Assembly: GCA_017506865.1 (NCBI GenBank)
Contig: JAFCMP010000021.1
Span: 124,001-188,000 of the forward strand
Direction: 5' to 3'
DNA length: 64,000 nucleotides
Source: Tribonema minus
Taxonomy: Eukaryota; Sar; Xanthophyceae; Tribonematales; Tribonemataceae
In this document: in pieces, positions 20,912-34,574 of the stretch
Layout: every line of letters begins with the position of its first letter
How positions within the stretch are numbered: position 1 is the stretch's first letter
The notes under the pieces: generated by a model
Told to the model about the DNA's origin: nothing
Seen by the model: the letters and a program-made list of their open reading frames with translations, nothing else
Databases searched by the model: none
Translations under genes and position numbers: made by a program

Positions 20912-21159
20912 GACATGCAAGCAGAAGTGCGAGCAGAAGTGCGAGCAGACGTGCAAGCAGACGTGCAAGCAGACGTGCAAGCAGACATGCAAGCAGCCAT
21001 GCTAGCAGACATGTGAGCAGACGTGCAAGCAGACTCGCAAGCAGACATGCAAGCAGAAAGCAAGCAGACATGCAAGCAGTCATGCAAGCAGAAAGCAAAC
21101 AGACATGCGAGCAGACATGCGAGCAGACATGCAAGCAGACATACAATCATGAGCAGACA
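20912..21159. repeat. 12-bp minisatellite (GCAAGCAGACAT)
   Basis: About twenty head-to-tail copies of a 12-mer with few variants, in a gene-free interval between two minus-strand genes. Because 12 is divisible by three, all six frames stay open and give artefactual peptides such as repeated KQTC. Confidence 0.9.
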
Positions 21160-21186
21160 CACATTCTGCAGTTGCTGTATTTAACC

Positions 21187-22677
21187 TCATCGTGACATCT
21201 GCTCACATATCTTTGAGTATGCGCACTCGACGTTGTCAAACATAGGCTTTCTGTTCTGTTTGTTCGTCCTGAGCTCAGCAATGCGGTCCAACGCCACATA
21301 CACCCTGCACGTGTTGCAGATGGCCTTGAGATGAGGGTAGTGCGCAAACGCTGTCATCCACGCGTTTGCCAAAGGCACACATGACCAGAGTCCCCTGGCG
21401 CCCACCACTTTCACGCAGCACAGGACCGCCAGAATTTCGTTGAGGTCATACTCGCTGGTGCACTCACTCGCAAACCTCTCCGCCTCCGGCAGTGAGTGCC
21501 TGATGGGCTTGCGCCCATCGGAAAAGAGCCTCAGCACTTGCACATAATCTTCGGGGTTGCGCGGATAGTCGCCGCCCATGGTGCCTCTGGCGCCGGAATA
21601 TGACGCCCACTCGTACACGTCGCAAGCAAGAGGGGCAGGCGAAACTGCGGCTCCAGATACAACAGCGCCATTTGACTGTTCGATTCGCGTATGCAATAGC
21701 TTATATCCCTGTCTCAGCATTGTAGAAATATCCTGCATTGACTTATTCATCTGTTTGACTGCCACAGCCTTCTCCTGAATAGCCGCGTCCCTCTCGTGCA
21801 CTAACGTGTTCATCTGCTGCAGTACTCTCTCCCAGTTTTGAAGCGCTATATCCCTCTCGTGTAGTGCATCTCCTCTCTGCTGAAGCAGAATATCACGCTG
21901 TTGTATCACAGTATTCAGCCCCTGCAGCGCCGTGACCCTCTGACGAGTCAGGGCGGCCACTCGTCAAAGAGCAGCATCCCTGTCGTTCAGAGCAGCTCCC
22001 TGCTTGTTGGCCATAACATTTGCGTGCTGCAGTGCCGTGTCCTTGAGGTCTGTCATGGTGACTACAGAAGCCTCATGTGCCTGTTTCATGGCATGAATCT
22101 CGTTGAAGGCATCTACCAAAGATTTCTCCAGATGGGAGATGATGCCGTCTTTCTCAATGAGGTAATTCACTGAAGTCAACTCAGCATTGCGGTCCTGCAG
22201 TGCAATGTTTATTCCCTCCATGTCTTTCACCTTGCGGAGTGCGTCCCTCAGCTGGCCACCAGCACTATCCCTCTCTCGCCTGAGGCGCGTGGTGTCATTT
22301 TTCATATTTTGGGCTTCCCGAACCGCTGTCTGATACACGTCCTCCAGGCGTGCAATCTCGCCTTGAAACTCGCGCATTTTTCTCAGGTCCATATCTTTGT
22401 CCTCGATGGCGCGCTGGAGGATGGCATGCGTCGCCATGTGCTGGTTCTTCTCTTCCCGTATTTTCTGTATCACGACGGACCGCTCTCGGAGCAGGGCATC
22501 TCTCTCCTGCAAGATGGCGGTCTCCGTTTCCTCGGTGGAGGTGGCGTATCGAGATGGCTTTCCGACAGTGTCCTCGAAAAAGGCCGATGCTGTGGATGTG
22601 GAGTTCGCCATGTCTGTTGATGTTGTGTAAGTTGTGGCAACGATTTTCATCAGAGTGTGAAACTCCGTAGGATTCAT
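21187..22677 (-). pseudogene. Coiled-coil protein gene, apparently broken once
   Basis: The locus encodes a long coiled coil with repeated ERD/QRD heptads (LLRERSVVIQ, LVHERDAAIQ) followed by a globular C-terminal part with YDLNEILAVLCCVKVVGARG and a CNTCRVYVALDRIAELR segment. I do not recognise the family; the globular part resembles a domain of unknown function seen beside other viral coiled coils. It looks whole except for about one break. A GATTC cluster lies immediately upstream of the start at 22677. Structural or scaffolding use is a guess. Confidence 0.55.
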
Positions 22678-22679
22678 GC

Positions 22680-22762
22680 TAGCGAATCCCCACTTGAATC
22701 GTCGGGCACGCCAATTCGCTGTATCTCCGCATTCTGCAAAATCCCCGAATCCCTATCATCGA
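22680..22762 (-). promoter_or_regulatory. GATTC motif cluster
   Basis: Sense-strand GGGATTCGGGGATT, ACGATTC and GGGGATTCG copies lie between 22683 and 22760, directly before the ATG at 22677. No clear TATA. Confidence 0.5.
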
Positions 22763-22956
22763 CAGCTGCTGTCCTTACAGCTGTGCTGTCTGCTCGAGTT
22801 TTTATTGGTGCTGCTTCTGGTGCTACTGTTGTCATGACTCAAACTCAAACTCAAATTCTGGAAGCCTCATGCTGAACTTCTAACATTATTATTGGTAAAT
22901 TTCACCATAATGTCAACTTTAGTGTGTGGTAGCCTCGAATAGGCATTAATAGGTGT

Positions 22957-23496
22957 TTATCGAGTTGCATGTGATGAAGATGTAGCACAGGAGACCTCAT
23001 ATAATGAATGCTGATCTGGAGAGGCGCGCTGTGCTGGAACTGGCCCTGAGTGTGCAGAGGCTGTCGATACACCGAGACTCCTGGCGGCGTTCCTGAACGA
23101 TCGCCTGTAGTCACCATCAGCGGCTTTGGACTCTGGTATGTGCTGCAGCCATGGCCAAACATCTGGCATACCATACTCTGAAAGAGTCTCCGCCTTAAGA
23201 ATTGGCACCTCATGCTTCTTGGCGTATGTCAGAGCTGATTCGTAGCTTCCCATTGACGGCGCTAGCATCCGTGCCAGACGCAGTATAGTATCTGAACACC
23301 ATGCTCCGTAGTCCGTGCACTCGTACAAGTATTTGTGCAGCCCACAAATAAAAGCGATCACGTCAGGAGTGTAATGAGGCTCTAGCGTGTTGTGAATGTA
23401 CCCACGGCATAAGCCCGAGTCTGGACGTATCGTCAGACCATGTGCACTCAGAGCCGCCTCGAGCACAGTACGCCTCTCCGACAGATCGACAGACAT
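22957..23496 (-). CDS. Conserved unknown viral protein (RPDSxLC...YTDY type)
   Basis: 179 residues from MSVDLSERR at 23496. The pattern L.IRPDSGLCRGYI, then HKYLYECTDY and PDVWPWLQ near the middle, recalls a small family of uncharacterised proteins repeated in large algal viruses. No catalytic motif or membrane span is visible. An upstream start at 23568 is possible but lies in an AT-rich leader with ATAAATATATAT. Function unknown. Confidence 0.55.
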   Translation of the reverse strand: MSVDLSERRTVLEAALSAHGLTIRPDSGLCRGYIHNTLEPHYTPDVIAFICGLHKYLYECTDYGAWCSDTILRLARMLAPSMGSYESALTYAKKHEVPILKAETLSEYGMPDVWPWLQHIPESKAADGDYRRSFRNAARSLGVSTASAHSGPVPAQRASPDQHSLYEVSCATSSSHATR

Positions 23497-23641
23497 GATC
23501 TGTGCTGTGAAGTACGATATATATTTATTGTCGTCACATTGCTTGATGCTACTCCATGTGCTTGTCACGCAAGTATAGCATGTAGCTTCTTTTTATGTAT
23601 TTTCATTGACAAGCGCACACACACAAGCGCGCACACACATC

Positions 23642-24058
23642 ATGTCAGATGGCGAAGCACTAGATCCTCTGAGAAATCCATGGGCTGAACCCCCCCGGCT
23701 GTACATCCTGAACGAACCCACGAGTAGGAAGAAGAGGCGCACATTTCATGCGTCCGTCCCTTGTCAGGGCGAGCATGAAATGACCGTGACTGACAGTGAC
23801 ACCAACAGCATGACGAAGCGCGTCATGAGGCCCGCAATATCAGATATGTCAGTCCGCGAAGAAAGAAAAGCTCTTCAGGAGATCAGAAGCATGGCCAACC
23901 CGCGACCCAGTGATATGCTTCAATGTAATGGCATGTCCGTGGCGGAGTTCGCTCTTCGTTACACCAATGGGCACCACTCGAAACGGCTAAAGAAGAATCA
24001 GATGAAGCAAGAAAAAAAAAAGGTGTCGCCAAAATGCCCCTTTCAATCAACATCGTAA
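23642..24058 (+). CDS. Small basic protein, unknown
   Basis: 138 residues from MSDGEALDPL. Hydrophilic, with the basic patch TSRKKRRTFH near residue 35 and a lysine-rich end HHSKRLKKNQMKQEKKK. No family recognised. It converges with the fibre locus, leaving 20 bases between stops. A DNA-binding or core protein is possible on composition only. Confidence 0.45.
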   Translation: MSDGEALDPLRNPWAEPPRLYILNEPTSRKKRRTFHASVPCQGEHEMTVTDSDTNSMTKRVMRPAISDMSVREERKALQEIRSMANPRPSDMLQCNGMSVAEFALRYTNGHHSKRLKKNQMKQEKKKVSPKCPFQSTS

Positions 24059-27000
24059 TATGATAGTGTAACATAAATTTAATAACCGAAACCGAAAAAA
24101 CTGTATCCCGTAACAGCATCCAAGTAAATGCCCACACTCGTTCTCACGTAACTGTGTGTGTAATTCGCTCCGTATCTGCTGCCGCTTGATCTCTCACCGC
24201 ATACGAATGCGCCCAGGAGCGCATTGCGGAAGGCCGTTCCGAATGTCAAAGTAAAAGAGGTATTGGCCGCCACGTCGGTCGTAGATCTTACAAACTTAAA
24301 GTACCACGTGACGCCTCCTATAGGGAAAGTCAGAGTGTACTCGTTCCTGCCCGAGGCCTGGTTATAATAGTATTGGATGCCGCCTCCTTGAAAGTTGTTC
24401 GCGTAAAAATCTCCCGTCGCGGTGAAACCTCCCAGCAGAGATGTGTTTTGATAAAAAGCGTGAACGCCCGGCGACGAGTGCCACAGTGTATTCCCGGCTA
24501 TACCGGTCGCATATGTATCGGCAGGCGATCCCGTGGAGGTGTAGTACATAACTCTCGCTCCGGCGGCCAAATTAGCCGTACTCGTCGGAGCCGCAACGGT
24601 ACTGCCACTGGTTCCGGGGAATATGATAGTACTTGCGATGCCGGCAGTAGTGTTTCCCATGTTCAAGTCTTTTCCATCCGCCAACGTGAGCCCCGATAGC
24701 ATGCTCACGGTGTTGTTGAACGTCACCCCCGATACGCATCCTATCGTCGTATATGCCGTCATGTAAGGAACGCTCGTGACCTCAGCCATGTCCATCGTGA
24801 ACATGGTTGTTTCCAAGGTAGCCGTCTCGGTTATGACGTTGGCGTATATCGTGACAGGTGTGGCGCTCGTAGTCACCTTGACCGTGACGTAGTGATTTGC
24901 CGTGTACGTGTTCATGTCGGCAATGTAAACAGTGTCAAAGATGTACCCAGGATTTTGGTACCCGCCGCTCTGTTCTACTCGGATGCATCGGGTAGTCGAA
25001 TAGTCGCCGTACGCGCTCAGAGCGTAATTGATGTGAATCACCAAAGAAGCGTGACGATTTGTTCCTACCATATCCAGATTGATGCGTCCCGTGAACCTCT
25101 GTCCGAAATAACCGATCTTTGCCATTCCGTTAGCCGCAATGCTGGCGATAACACCAGTCTTGCCAGCTAGAGCTCCTTGTACGGTACCTACCCCTGTCAC
25201 GGTGAGAGAGGTCAGAGATCCCAGTGCGAAAGACCCAGCTGTCAGCGTGCCACCCACGCTCAAGTTGTTCTTGATGTATGTGGAAGACGCGTAATTGAAT
25301 CCTTCTGTCACAGATAGAGGGTGGGTGGCTCCCACATTGACGGGAGTGACCGCTTCCACGACGAGATTCGTCGTGAACGCCGCCGCAGCGTACCCCGTAG
25401 CCTTGTTGATCGCATTCACGTACGCGTTCGCCGTCGCGCCCAACGAGTTGGTCACGTACACCTTGTGCGTAGTAGTAGAGTATGCGAGGTCCGTCAGTGT
25501 GACCACGGATATGGCCTTGCCTACTCCGGAAGCTCCTGCGCCGGACGCCTCCACCCACCAGCACCTCATGTTGCTGGAATCACCATACGTGCTCGCCGAG
25601 TAGTTCACATGGATCACAATTCGACTTTGGTTTGTGGACGACGCGACGAGGTGAACGATCACATCTCCTACAAAGTCGTCCCCGAAATACCCCACCTTCA
25701 GCGTCGACGTATCGGTGACCGTGTTGTTTGTGAGAGAATCTACGTTGCCGAAACTGCGTCCAGAAATCGTCAGGTCCTTAGACACCGTCGCAGAGCCGCC
25801 TACGTACAGACTGTTCTTCATGGAAACGGACGCAGAGTAATTTACACTCTCCGTCGTCGACATTGGATGCGTCGCTCCCGCATTGACAGGGCTGACCGCG
25901 CCCGTCCCGAAGCTGATTGTGAATGCGCCGGCTCCGTACACCGTCGCCTTGTTGAGGACGCTCACATACCCTGCGCACGTCTCTCCGAGGGCGCTAGTTA
26001 CGTGCACGTAATGCGTCGTCGTCGAGAAAGAGAGGTCGGTCAGCGTCACTGTCGAAATGCCCGTTCCCACAGCGCCGGTAGAGCCTGAGCACTCCACCCA
26101 CCAGCACCTCGAGTTGCTGGAGTCCCCGTAAGTGCTCGCCGAGTAGTTGACGTGGACGATGGCCCGGCACTGCTTCGTCGCTCCGACCAAATGCACACCC
26201 ACATCTCCTACGAAGTCGTCACCGAAGTAGCCCAGCCGCAAGATCCCGCTGATTCCCAGAGAGTTGACAGTCGTGTTCGCCGTCGTCCCGAGCAGCCTAC
26301 CGGTAACCGTCAGATCAGAAGAAATCGCGGCCGCTCCCGTGACTGCGAGACTCCCGCCAAGATTCGTCGCGCCGCTTCCCACCGTCAGCGTGTTCATGCT
26401 CGTGACGGCGACATTTCCGTAAATGTTGGTGACGCCCAGAGCTGTAGTTCCGCCCGTCGAAGTCAGTCCCAAAGACGCGGTCGTCGAGCCCGCAACCGTC
26501 AGAGCCCCCCCCAAACTGGTGGCACCTGTGCCCACCGTTAATGCCTTTGCTGCAGCTATCACCACATTTTCCCCGAAGTTGGTTACACCTGAAACTCCGA
26601 GAGTGTTGCTCAGCACCGCCGCACCCGTCACGCTCAGTGCACCTCCAAGGGTTGTGGCGCCCGTGCCCACTGTCAACGTCTTTGCGTCCGCCACGACCAC
26701 ATTGTCCCCAAAGTTTGCTGCTGCCGAGACGCCGAGAGTGCTGCTCAGCACCGTCGCGCCCGTCACATTGAGAGCGCCTCCGAGGGTAGTGGCGCCGGTG
26801 CCAACCGCAAGCGTCTTTCCGGCAGCTACAGTGACATTGTCGTTGAGCTGCGACGTGCCCGCTACCGTCAAGGCACCTCCGAGCGTCGTGCTTCCTCCAG
26901 TGCCCACACTGAGTGGCTTGGAACCCGCAATTGTGAGGCCGTTGCTGAGTGTGGCCAGTTGGTCTACCAGTAGAGTGCCAGCGACTGTAGCGTTCCTCAG

Positions 27001-29939
27001 TGAACTGCTACCAGATACCCCCAAATTGCCGCTGACATTTGCTGCTCCCACTGTGAGCACCGCACTCGTGTTTGCGAACGTCAGCCCGCTGTTGCCCAGC
27101 ACAGATCCCCCTCCAACCGACACAGTGGAAAGGGATGACGGTATCACCACACCTGATGAGCTCAGAGAGAGTCCCGTGCCGTGATCCACTGTGAACGCTT
27201 TTCCCGTTGGCACATCTAGACCGATACTGGGGTCCCAGGTTTTTTGGGAATTATTGTACAGGATACTTGTTGAATTCGCCCCCGTTCCTAGGTATACACC
27301 ACCGCCATCAAATTGAGTCGGATCGGAAGAGTTGGTGGCGAGGACGACTGCCTTGTCGTCGACATTGACAGAGCTGGAGTTCACTGAAATAACAGTCCCC
27401 TGCACCTGCAGATCACCTTTGACCAGAAGCGTCTGATTCAGCACTTCATTGCCAGTGACATCCAGCCCCCCACCTAGGGTAGAATTTCTGCTGGTGACAG
27501 CAAACGTCTTGCCCGCAGCGATGGTGGTGTTGTCCTGGAGTTGAGTGGCACCTGCCACACTCAGAGTCCCACCGAGCGTGGCGGTCCCGCCGGCGCCGAC
27601 TGTGATTGCGTTTGAAAAAGTCGCTGCACCCGTAACTGACAGCGTATCGGATACCGTGGCAGCACCAGAGACAGTCAGGGTGCTAGAGAGCACGGCCGGC
27701 CCGCTGGTGGCGACGCTTGAAAGTGACGTCGCACCTGTCACAGTCAAGGATCCTCCCAGGCTCGTTGAACCGGTGCCCACAGTGAAGGTCTTGGATGTTG
27801 CCACTACTACATTGTTGTTCAACTGAGTGTTCCCGGACACATTGAGGTCGCCCCCGAGAGTGGTGGTGCCCCCTGCACCCACCGTTAATGGTTTGGAGGC
27901 TGATATAACCAGACCACTGGCCATAGTAGCTAGACCACCTGCTTGCAGCGTACCGGACACTGCAACATTGTCTTGCAGCTGGGTCGCTCCCGCTACGGTC
28001 AAGATGCCCCCCAGAGTCGTGCTGCCTCCGGCCCCTACTGTTAGCGGCTTGGATGCAGCGACAGTCAAACCATTTGTCATGGTGGCGAGCCCTCCGACCT
28101 GCAGGATACCGCCGACTGTCGTGTTGCAGTAGAGCGAAGCGTCGTTGCCATAAACAGTGATGCCAGCCGTGCTGATACCAGAGGTAAAGTCGGCAAGTCC
28201 CGCCACATTGAGAGTGCCTCCCAGTACTGTCCCCCCACTGCTTACGGTGAGAGATTTGTTTGGGGACACAGTCACATTATCCTGCATCTGAGTCGTTCCA
28301 GCTACAGAAAGTGTTCCACCCAGAGTGGTGGGGCCTCCAGTCCCTACAGTCAGTGGCTTGCCAGCTGCGACAGTCAAACCATTTGTCATCGTAGCCAGGC
28401 CACCTGTTTGCAGCGTGCCGGACACTACAGCATTGCAGTAGAGCGAAGCGTCGCTGCCATAAACAGTGATGCCGGCCGTGCTCATGCCAGAGGTAAAATT
28501 GCCGAGGCCCGCTACGTCTAGCGTGTTGGACAATGTGGCTGCCTTGGTCACGATGAGCGACCCAGCTAGAATAGTGCTGGACGCTACATTGAGAGTGCCT
28601 CCCAGCACTGTCGATCCACTGACTACAGTGAGTGACTTTCCAGCGGATACTGCTACATTGTCCTGCATCTGGGTAGCTCCTGACACAGTCAAGCTGCCCC
28701 CTAAGCTAGTGGTGCCTCCAGATCCGACAGTCAGCGGCTTGCCAATTGCGATGGCCACACCATTAGTCATAGTGGCGAGGCCCCCTACCTGGAGCGTGCC
28801 GGATACTACAGCATTGCAGTAGAGTGAAGCGTCGTTGCTGTAGACGGTAATGCCTGCCGTGCTCATTCCAGAAGCAAAGTCGCCGAGGCCCGCCACATTC
28901 AGCGTTGTGGACAAAGTGACTGCCTTGGATACTGTGAGAGCGCTTGACAGTAGCGTGTCTGCGGTCACATTGAGCGTCCCTCCCAACACTGTCGATCCGC
29001 TGCCCACAGTGAGGGACTTACCCGCGGACACAGTCACATTGTCCTGCAGCTGGGTAACTCCCGCAACATTCAATGTGCCGCCGAGACTTGTGATGCCCCC
29101 TGTGCCAACTGTCAGCGTCTTTGAGGCTGATATGGTGAGCCCGTTTGACATTGTAGCGAGACCACCTGCTTGCAGCATGCCTGAAATTACAGCATTGCAG
29201 TAGACCGAAGCGTCGTTACCATAAACAGTTAAGCCAGCAGTGCTCATACCAGATGCAAAGTTACCAGGCCCAGCCACGTTTAGTGTGTTGGACAGCACTG
29301 TCGCATTGGTCACGGCGAGTGCTCCCGAGAGCTGAGCGTTTGCAGCCACATTGAGCGTCCCCCCCAGCATTGTCGACCCGCTGTTGACGCTGAGAGATTT
29401 GCCAGCAGACACTGTCACATTATCTTGAAAAGTTGAGATAGATGCAATTGTCAAGCTACCACCAAGAGTTGTCAAGCCTCCAGTACCAACTGTCAATGGT
29501 TTAGAGGCTGCTACAGCCAGACCGTTGCTGAACGTCGCCGATCCTGCACTTGTGAGCGTCCCTGACACCACAGCATTGCTGTACACAGATAGGTCACCAG
29601 ATGCAACTATCAAACCACCTGCAGCAGTGAGAGCACTGGAGAATGATGCGAGACCCGACACATCAAGAGTATTTGACAACGTCGCCGCCTTGGTCACGGT
29701 CAGCGCTCCCGAGAGCTGAGTGCTGGAAGCCACATTGAGCGCCCCCCCCAGCACGGTGGATCCACTGCTTACCGTGAGAGACTTTTCTGCGGACACTGTC
29801 ACATTGTCTTGAAGCTGGGTCGTTCCCACTACACTTAACGTGCCGCCAAGACTTGTGACACCTCCAGTCCCAACAGTCAGAGGCTTGGATACTGCTATGG
29901 CCAAACCATTGGACATGATGGCTAGTCCACCTGCCTGCA

Positions 29940-32900
29940 GTGTACCGCTGATCGTTGTGTTACAGTATAAGGCAGCGTCATTTGTGTACACTGAAATACC
30001 AGTTGTGCTAATGCCGGAGCTGAAGGTGCCCATGCCAGCGACGTTCAGGGTGTTGGACATGGTGACCGCTTTCGAAACAGACAGCGTGTTCGACACAGTG
30101 CAGGCTCCACCTATGGACATGCCACCGGTCACAGACGCACTGGAGGCGACGCTCATGGTCCCAGAAACTGCCACATTGCCAGAATCTGCAGCCAGTGACA
30201 TGAGAGGCGTCTCTGATGAATTCTCCCATACAAATCCACGGCCGGCTGTGTTTGCGATTCTATTCCGCATAGCATACCCTGTGACGCCACCCAAGCTCAG
30301 TGTGGTTCCCCCGCTCCAAGATTTGCCTGCCCCCGTCAGCGCGACGTACGTGGCGATTTGAATATCCCTAGTGTTGGCGTGCATGATGCCGTAATGACCC
30401 CCTTCCGCATTAGTCTCATTGACACGCACGGACGTACCTATCCCTATGCTGTTCTGGCAGTAAATGGCGTTTGAGAATAGCGCAAAGTTTCCGGATATGG
30501 TGGTATTGCCTGCCACCGACAGGTTGCCAGACATGGTGCAGTTGCCAGCAATGGAGAGCGGACCGCCCAGAGTAGTGGACCCATTGCCGACTGTGAGAGA
30601 CTTCGTCGCCGCCACAGTGATGCCGTTGTTGAACGTCGCGATCCCAGCACTTGTGAGCGTCCCTGACACGACAGCATTGCTGTAAACACTCAAATCACCA
30701 GATGCCACTGTTACTCCACCGGATGCAGTAACGGCACTGGCGAACGATGCGGGTCCTGTCACATCGAGCGTGTTGGTAAGAGCGACGGCTTTCGCTACAG
30801 ACAGGTTCCTCGACACGGCCACATTGGAAAGGACTGAAAGGGTGTTGGACATAGTCGTCTGCCCCCCTACGTTGAGCGAACTCTGCAGCGTAGTTCCCCC
30901 AGTAACATTCAGAGTTCCTCCCATGGTGGTGGCACCGTCACCTATCGCCACTGATTTGCCAGCGGCCACAGAGATGCCGTTATTGAATGTGGCCCTGCCG
31001 GCTGCTGTGATCGTACCAGAAAGGACGGCATTGCTGTAAACGTTCAGGTCATTTGTATACACCGTCAATCCCGCCGCGCTGATGGGGGAATCGAAAGCCG
31101 CAGGCCCCTGCACATCGAGGTTGCCCATGGTGCACATCCCAGTGATGATCGCATTCGCCGACGTGCTCGTGCCGGAGGCCGTAATGGAGCCCACAGTGAT
31201 AGCTGCTGAAGGAGAAGCAAACGACAGACCGCTGGATGAGAGCACGACGTTACTAGAACCTATCTGAACGTTCGCCAGTGACGACCCCATAGACAGAGAG
31301 CTCTCCTTCAACGTGATGCCCTCCCCTGTGACGGAGTTTGCACCTGCGCCGATGAAAAAGCTGTTTCCCTTCTTGGTGGAAATGGACACGTTAGATAACC
31401 ATGACGTGAGACTGTTGTCATAAGTAAATCCCACGGTGTTACTGCCGTTCCCCACGAGCAGGCCTCCGTCCGCAGCTGAGCTCTGTCGGTGACATTGTAT
31501 GCCAGTCCCACGTTCTTGTCGTCGACGTTTACAGTCGTAGCTGAGATGGCCGTCACGACGCCAGACACGAAGAAATCACCGTAAACCGTCAGGTTCTTGC
31601 CCACAGTCACATTGCCGTCAACTGTCAAGTTCTTTTGAGCATTTAGAGTGCTGCCCACAGTGAGTTCTCCAGTGACCGCAGTGTTGGTGTAGAATGCGGC
31701 TTCCGATGTGTGCACCACAAGGCCAGCAGTGGATACCGCATTACCAAATGTAGCTGCGCCTGACACTGTCAGAGATTTTTCCATGGTCACATCGTCAGTG
31801 ACACCTAACTTGCCGGTGAGAGATGTGTCCCCTCCGGTAACTGAAAAGCTTTTTGACACAGTGACAGAGTTGGAAAAGGCGGCAGGGCCGGCGACAGACA
31901 GTACGTTGCTCAGCGTGAGCCCCTTCGTCACGGACAAGTTGCTTTGCACGTCAACATTTCCTAGCAGTGTCGTGTTCGAGGCGACTGACAGTGTACCCCC
32001 CAGCGTGGTGGCACGCCCAGCAGCCACAATCACACTGTTGTTAAATGTTGCAGTACCGCCTGCTGTCATCGCTCCAGACGCAATCACATTTGAGTACACG
32101 CTCATGTCGCCCGTGTACACAGTGAGGCCATTAGAGCTGGCACCGCCCGAGAAGGTCGCAGGTCCCTGCACTGTGAGTGTATCACTCACGGAGACAGGCC
32201 TCGACATTACCGTGCTGCCAGAAACCAGCAAGGCTCCTCCGAGCGTTGTCTGACCAGTTCCTACAGCAAACGTTTTCCCATTGGCCACTGCCACATTGTT
32301 GAGAGAAGCTGACCCTCCCACACTGAGAGTTCCCGATATTACAGTGTTGCAGTAGAGAGAGGCGTCACTCGTGTGAACGGTGAGACCAGTAGTCGCAAGT
32401 GCAGTGTCGAAGGAAGCAGATCCCGACACGCTGAGATCATGCAGCGCAGATGCATTGGATACGACGACGTTGCCGATGGTCGCGTTGCTCGCCACTGACA
32501 GCGCAGACCCCGAAGCGACTTGCAAGGTCTTTCCATTGGTGACCGTGACGCCCTGGCTGAATGTGGTAGTACCGTCTACTTGCAGACCTCCGAATACTGT
32601 GGTGTTTGAATATAGGCTGACTTTGTCGGTATGAACGACCAGCCCTGAGCATGCAACTGCAGAGTCAAACACAGCCGCACCTGCCACCTGCAAGCCCCCA
32701 CCGAGTGTGGTGTCACCACTCGTCACAACGAGGTATTTGCCTGCGGCGATGGTCACATTGTCCCCGAGCTGCGCCGCCCCACTCACCTGAGTGGCACCTG
32801 TAAAGTTGACTGCGCCCACAAAAGTGGTCGCCTCTCCCACCTGCAAATCGCCACCGAGAGTCGTCTTACCTGTCACCCCGAGATTGCTTTGGAGCGTAGT

Positions 32901-32960
32901 AGGCTTGATCACACTCAGATTGCCGCTCACAAGGGCATCACCAGCAACAGAAATGTTCTT
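29940..32960 (-). repeat. Segmental duplication in fibre locus, copy 1
   Basis: This block is closely similar to 35450-38250 over most of its length (for example around 31081 and 36607, offset 5,526 bases), with one larger length difference of about 240 bases. The two copies flank divergent repeat units, consistent with an unequal exchange. Confidence 0.75.
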
Positions 32961-34574
32961 GGCCAGGACCAAATTATCCTGCATGCTCGAAGCCCCAGCC
33001 ACTGAGAGGGTACCTCCCAGCGCAGTCACGCCCCCCGCATTCACGTTGAGCGACCCGCCCAGGCTGGTGGCACCACTGGTGACAGTGAGTGTCTTCCCCG
33101 CCGCCAATGCCACATTGCTGAGTTGCGTGTTGCCGGCAACCGTGAGATCGCCACCTAGTGTGGTCGCTCCCCCTGCACCTACTGTTAGTGGTTTTGCCGC
33201 TGAAATGATGAGGCCATTAGACAGTGTCGTTAATCCACCCGCCATGAGCGTACCGCTGATTGTCGTGTTGCAGTACAGTGACGCGTCACTGCCATAAACG
33301 GAAATGCCGGCCGTGCTGATACCAGAGACAAAGTTGCCAAGGCCAGCTACGTCTAGCGTGTTGGACAACGCCGTTGCCTTGGTTACTATGAGAGACCCAG
33401 ATAGAACAGTGTTAGACGCCACATTTAGAGTGCCTCCCAGCACTGTCGATCCACTGCGTACAGTGAGGGACTTTCCTGCAGACACAACCGCATTGTGTTG
33501 CATCTGGGTAGCTCCTGATACAGTCAAGTTGCCCCCTAAACTGGTCGCCCCTCCGACTCCGACTGTCAACGGTTTGGAGGATGCTACAGTCAACCCATTA
33601 TTGAATGTAGCCAGGCCAGCCACTACAGATGTGCCCGAAAACACAGCATTGCTGTACACATTCAAATCTGCAGTTTGCACAGTCAAACCTGCGATGCTCG
33701 CGCTGTTTGCAATTGTAACCACCCCTGCAACGTCAAGGGTGCCTCCTAGCGCCAACGCCTTTGTTATACTGGTGTTGCCTGCTATTGTCGTGTTACCGGA
33801 AAGCGTAGCGGCACCAGCAACTGCCAATCCCCCTCCTACGCTAACATTATTGATTGCAGTGACATTGTCTTCCAGCGTAGAAGTAGAGGTGACAGAAAGC
33901 GTGCCTCCCAGAGTTGTGGCTCCTCCACTTCCGACTGTCAGTGGCTTGGAGGCTGCTACGGCCAAACCATTGTTGAACGTTGCAAGGCCTGCCACTGTGG
34001 ACGTACCTGAAAACACAGCATTGCTGTATACACTCAAATCTGAAGTGTGCACAGTCAATCCAGCTATGCTTGCGCTGTTGGATACTGTAACCATACCCGA
34101 GACATTCAAAGGGGCGTTCAAATTTGCAGTCTGTGTCACCGCAAGGTTTCCACTCAGAGCCAAATTCTTTGCAATCTCTACATTGTCGTCGAATGTTGCA
34201 GCTGCTTTGAAAGTCGGCACCGCCCTAACGTCCATCGTTTGTGCCCCCGTGGTGGCCCCGAACTGCTGGTTGCCTGCTACCACCAACTGCCCCCCCAGTG
34301 TGCTGGCGCCACTGCCAGATACCGAAAAGCTTCCAGCTGTTGTCAGCTCCATTCCAGCCGCCACATATACGTTGCTGGCAAAGTAGCTTCCACCGGCCAC
34401 ATTTAGGTTGCTGCTGAGCGTAGTGAGGTCCGTCACATTGAGCGTGTTTTACATGACTGCAGCTTTGGTCACAGTGAGCGCTCCAGAGAGCTGAGTATTT
34501 GCAGCCACATTGAGAGTCCCGCCCAGCACTGTTGCCCCACTGCCTACAGTGATAGACTTGCCTGCAGACACGCT

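Noticed and set aside
20912-21159. Possible CRISPR array
   Set aside because: Units are contiguous 12-mers without spacers and no cas gene is present.
20731-21195. Peptides with repeated KQTC, RHAS or CLHV
   Set aside because: Products of the 12-bp minisatellite in all frames, not genes.
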